6,325 nt of DNA from Friedmanniella sp. (lineage in GTDB: Bacteria; Actinomycetota; Actinomycetes; Propionibacteriales; Propionibacteriaceae). Below the pieces are notes generated by a model that was not told the DNA's origin, searched no databases, and saw nothing but the letters and a program-made list of their open reading frames with translations. Made by a program: the position numbers and the translations under genes. Shown here in pieces: positions 5,319 to 6,325 of this stretch. Location of the stretch: positions 1 to 6,325 of the forward strand of contig JAOPXW010000382.1 of NCBI GenBank assembly GCA_025964935.1. Direction: 5' to 3'. Position 1 is the stretch's first letter; every line of letters starts with the position of its first letter.

Positions 5319-5525
5319 TTGTCCAAGCCCATCATCCACCTCTACGGTCTGCTCCACATGGTGCAGCCGCGTCTCAGCCGTCTGGCTGAGAAGAAGGAGC
5401 GCGGCGCGACCGCCGTCGAGTACGGTCTGCTCGTCGGTCTGATCGCCGTGGTCATCATCGTCGCCGTGCGTCTGCTCGGCAACAACCTGCTGGCGCTCTT
5501 CAACAACATCGCCGGCCAGATCTGA
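5319..5525 (+). CDS. flp: Flp/Fap-type pilin precursor
   Basis: A 68-residue prepilin, the major subunit of a tight-adherence (Tad) type IVb pilus. Starting at TTG, the leader is 29 residues long, basic near its end (KKERG), and would be cut by a TadV-type prepilin peptidase after Gly29. The mature protein begins ATAVEYGLLVGLIAVVIIVA, with Glu5 and Tyr6 of the Flp motif at the required positions. It is 39 residues long and ends in a short amphipathic tail (NNLLALFNNIAGQI). TTG was chosen because of the GAGGAG site five bases upstream. An ATG at 5241 would give 94 residues with an implausible 55-residue leader and no ribosome site. The tadE-like gene follows 18 bases after the stop. Confidence 0.9.
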   Translation: MSKPIIHLYGLLHMVQPRLSRLAEKKERGATAVEYGLLVGLIAVVIIVAVRLLGNNLLALFNNIAGQI

Positions 5526-5534
5526 TCTGACGGT

Positions 5535-5559
5535 CCGCACACCGTGACCACCGGTGCGG
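5535..5559 (+). promoter_or_regulatory. Hairpin enclosing the GTG start of the tadE-like gene
   Basis: CCGC (5535-5538) pairs with GCGG (5556-5559), and ACCG (5541-5544) pairs with CGGT (5552-5555), with a 2-nt AC bulge and a 7-nt loop. The first base of the GTG start codon is the last pair of the inner stem and the rest of the codon is in the loop. No Shine-Dalgarno site precedes it. It could limit initiation of tadE relative to flp. Confidence 0.35.
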
Positions 5560-5990
5560 GCGCGGCGGTCCCTGGGGGGCCGCCGCGTCGGGCCACCCGT
5601 ACGCCGTCCACGCGGTCCCGGCACGACCGGGGCGCCGCGGCGGTGGAGTTCGCGCTCGTCGCCCCCCTGCTGCTGGCCATGGCCCTCGGCATCATGGAGT
5701 TCGGCCGCGTCTTCAACACCCAGACCCTGCTGTCCGCGGCCTCTCGGGAGGGTGCCCGGACCATGGCCCTGCAGAACAGCGCCACCGCCGCCCGCACCAG
5801 CGCCAAGGGCGCGGCCACCAAGCTGGCCCTGACCGACGCCCAGATCTCGGTCTCCAGCTGTCCGGCGGCGGTCACGACCCCCGCCACCTCGACGACCGTG
5901 ATCATCACCTACAACTTCACGTTCGTCACCAAGCTCTTCGGGAGCGGTCTCACACTGAAAGGCACCAGCGTCATGCGCTGCAACGGATGA
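5544..5990 (+). CDS. tadE: TadE-like pseudopilin / pilus assembly protein
   Basis: A 148-residue single-span protein of the TadE family, a prepilin-like minor component of the Flp pilus system in the cell envelope. After a Pro/Arg-rich N-terminal stretch of 30 residues comes a cleavage-like motif RG/AAAVEFALVAPLLLAMALGI, with Gly30 before the possible cut and Glu at position 5 after it. The rest of the TadE signature follows: MEFGRVFNTQTLLSAASREGART (about 51-73). The remaining part (about 74-148) is Ala/Thr/Ser-rich, strand-like, and carries Cys107 and Cys146, a possible disulfide pair outside the membrane. GTG at 5544 is the only usual start codon between the flp stop, which is in the same frame, and the conserved helix. 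It lacks a clear ribosome site and may rely on reinitiation from flp. The stop overlaps the next gene by ATGA. Confidence 0.85.
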   Translation: MTTGAGAAVPGGPPRRATRTPSTRSRHDRGAAAVEFALVAPLLLAMALGIMEFGRVFNTQTLLSAASREGARTMALQNSATAARTSAKGAATKLALTDAQISVSSCPAAVTTPATSTTVIITYNFTFVTKLFGSGLTLKGTSVMRCNG

Positions 5991-6325
5991 ACAACGAGCG
6001 GGGCGCCTCCGGTGTGCTCGTCGCGCTGCTGATGGTGCCGCTGCTGGCCTTCGGGGCCATCTCGATCGACGTCGGGGGCCTCTACGTCAAGAAGCAGCAG
6101 CTGCAGACCGGCACCGACGCCGCCGCCCTGGCCATCGCGGCGGACTGCGCCCGCGGTGCCTGCGGCGCGACGGGCACGACCGCTCAGAGCCTGGTGGTCA
6201 ACAACCTGGCCCACGGGGCCCCCACCGCGACGGTGACCAACCTGACCACCTCCAGTGTGACCGTCAGTGCCTCGGTGCCCCGCAGGAACCTGTTCGGGGG
6301 AGCGGTCAAGGTCGCCACCAGCACC
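5987..6325 (+). CDS. TadG-like Flp pilus-assembly protein, N-terminal part (runs off the window)
   Basis: The frame is open for 113 codons to the last base, so the gene is 3'-incomplete. The N-terminus has the TadE/TadG-like (PF13400-type) pattern: NERGASGVLVALLMVPLLAFGAIS forms a membrane helix at about 4-27, then IDVGGLYVKKQQLQTGTDAA (27-46) and AALAIA. This is the usual D-V-G-x-L-Y ... L-Q-x-x-x-D-A-A-A-L-A signature. An extracytoplasmic region with Cys54 and Cys59 follows. ATG at 5987 overlaps the tadE stop (ATGA), so translation is probably coupled. Full-length homologues often carry a larger C-terminal extracytoplasmic part, which cannot be judged here. The role is inferred from the signature and position: anchoring or assembling the Flp pilus at the envelope. 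Confidence 0.82.
   Translation, partial: MNNERGASGVLVALLMVPLLAFGAISIDVGGLYVKKQQLQTGTDAAALAIAADCARGACGATGTTAQSLVVNNLAHGAPTATVTNLTTSSVTVSASVPRRNLFGGAVKVATST

Noticed and set aside
5163..5908. Minus-strand frames over flp and tadE
   Set aside because: They lie opposite well-supported pilin genes, are rich in Arg/Thr/Ser without motifs, and have no ribosome sites.

Overview
This window is high-GC DNA with strong third-position G/C codon bias. It contains actinobacterial-style OpuC/ProXVWZ, Tat-secreted PhoX and Flp/TadE genes, so it most likely comes from a high-GC Gram-positive (Actinomycetota) chromosome. The exact genus cannot be read from the sequence. No mobile element, CRISPR array, rRNA or tRNA was seen.

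Layout. (1) 36-3348, minus strand: a complete four-gene ABC importer operon of the osmoprotectant (OpuC/ProXVWZ) family. It is transcribed in the order ATPase, permease, permease, lipoprotein substrate-binding protein. The first three genes are joined by two ATGA stop/start overlaps. A 42-nt gap with a small hairpin and a good Shine-Dalgarno site precedes the binding-protein gene. (2) 3349-3582: a divergent intergenic region with several short palindromes, a weak minus-strand promoter candidate, and one perfect match to the 11-bp Streptomyces PHO-box unit. (3) 3583-5076, plus strand: a Tat-exported PhoX-type (DUF839) phosphatase. (4) 5077-5318: a strong GC hairpin (likely terminator), then an AT-rich stretch and an inverted repeat leading into (5) 5319-6325, plus strand: the start of a tad/flp locus. 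It holds a Flp prepilin (TTG start), a TadE-like pseudopilin (GTG start) and a TadG-like protein that runs off the window. TadE and TadG overlap by ATGA.

How the parts work together. The importer would use ATP to bring a small compatible solute (betaine, choline, proline-like or similar) into the cell. PhoX would release phosphate from phosphomonoesters outside the membrane, and the PHO-box match fits phosphate-starvation control. The Flp/TadE/TadG genes encode structural parts of a tight-adherence pilus; the assembly ATPase and platform genes are not visible and would be expected downstream. The three blocks look functionally independent.

I did not find a clear undescribed system. The most useful leads are the regulatory structures: the PHO-box-like site and palindrome before phoX, the folded start of tadE, the AT-rich flp leader, and the loss of the CBS region in the importer ATPase.
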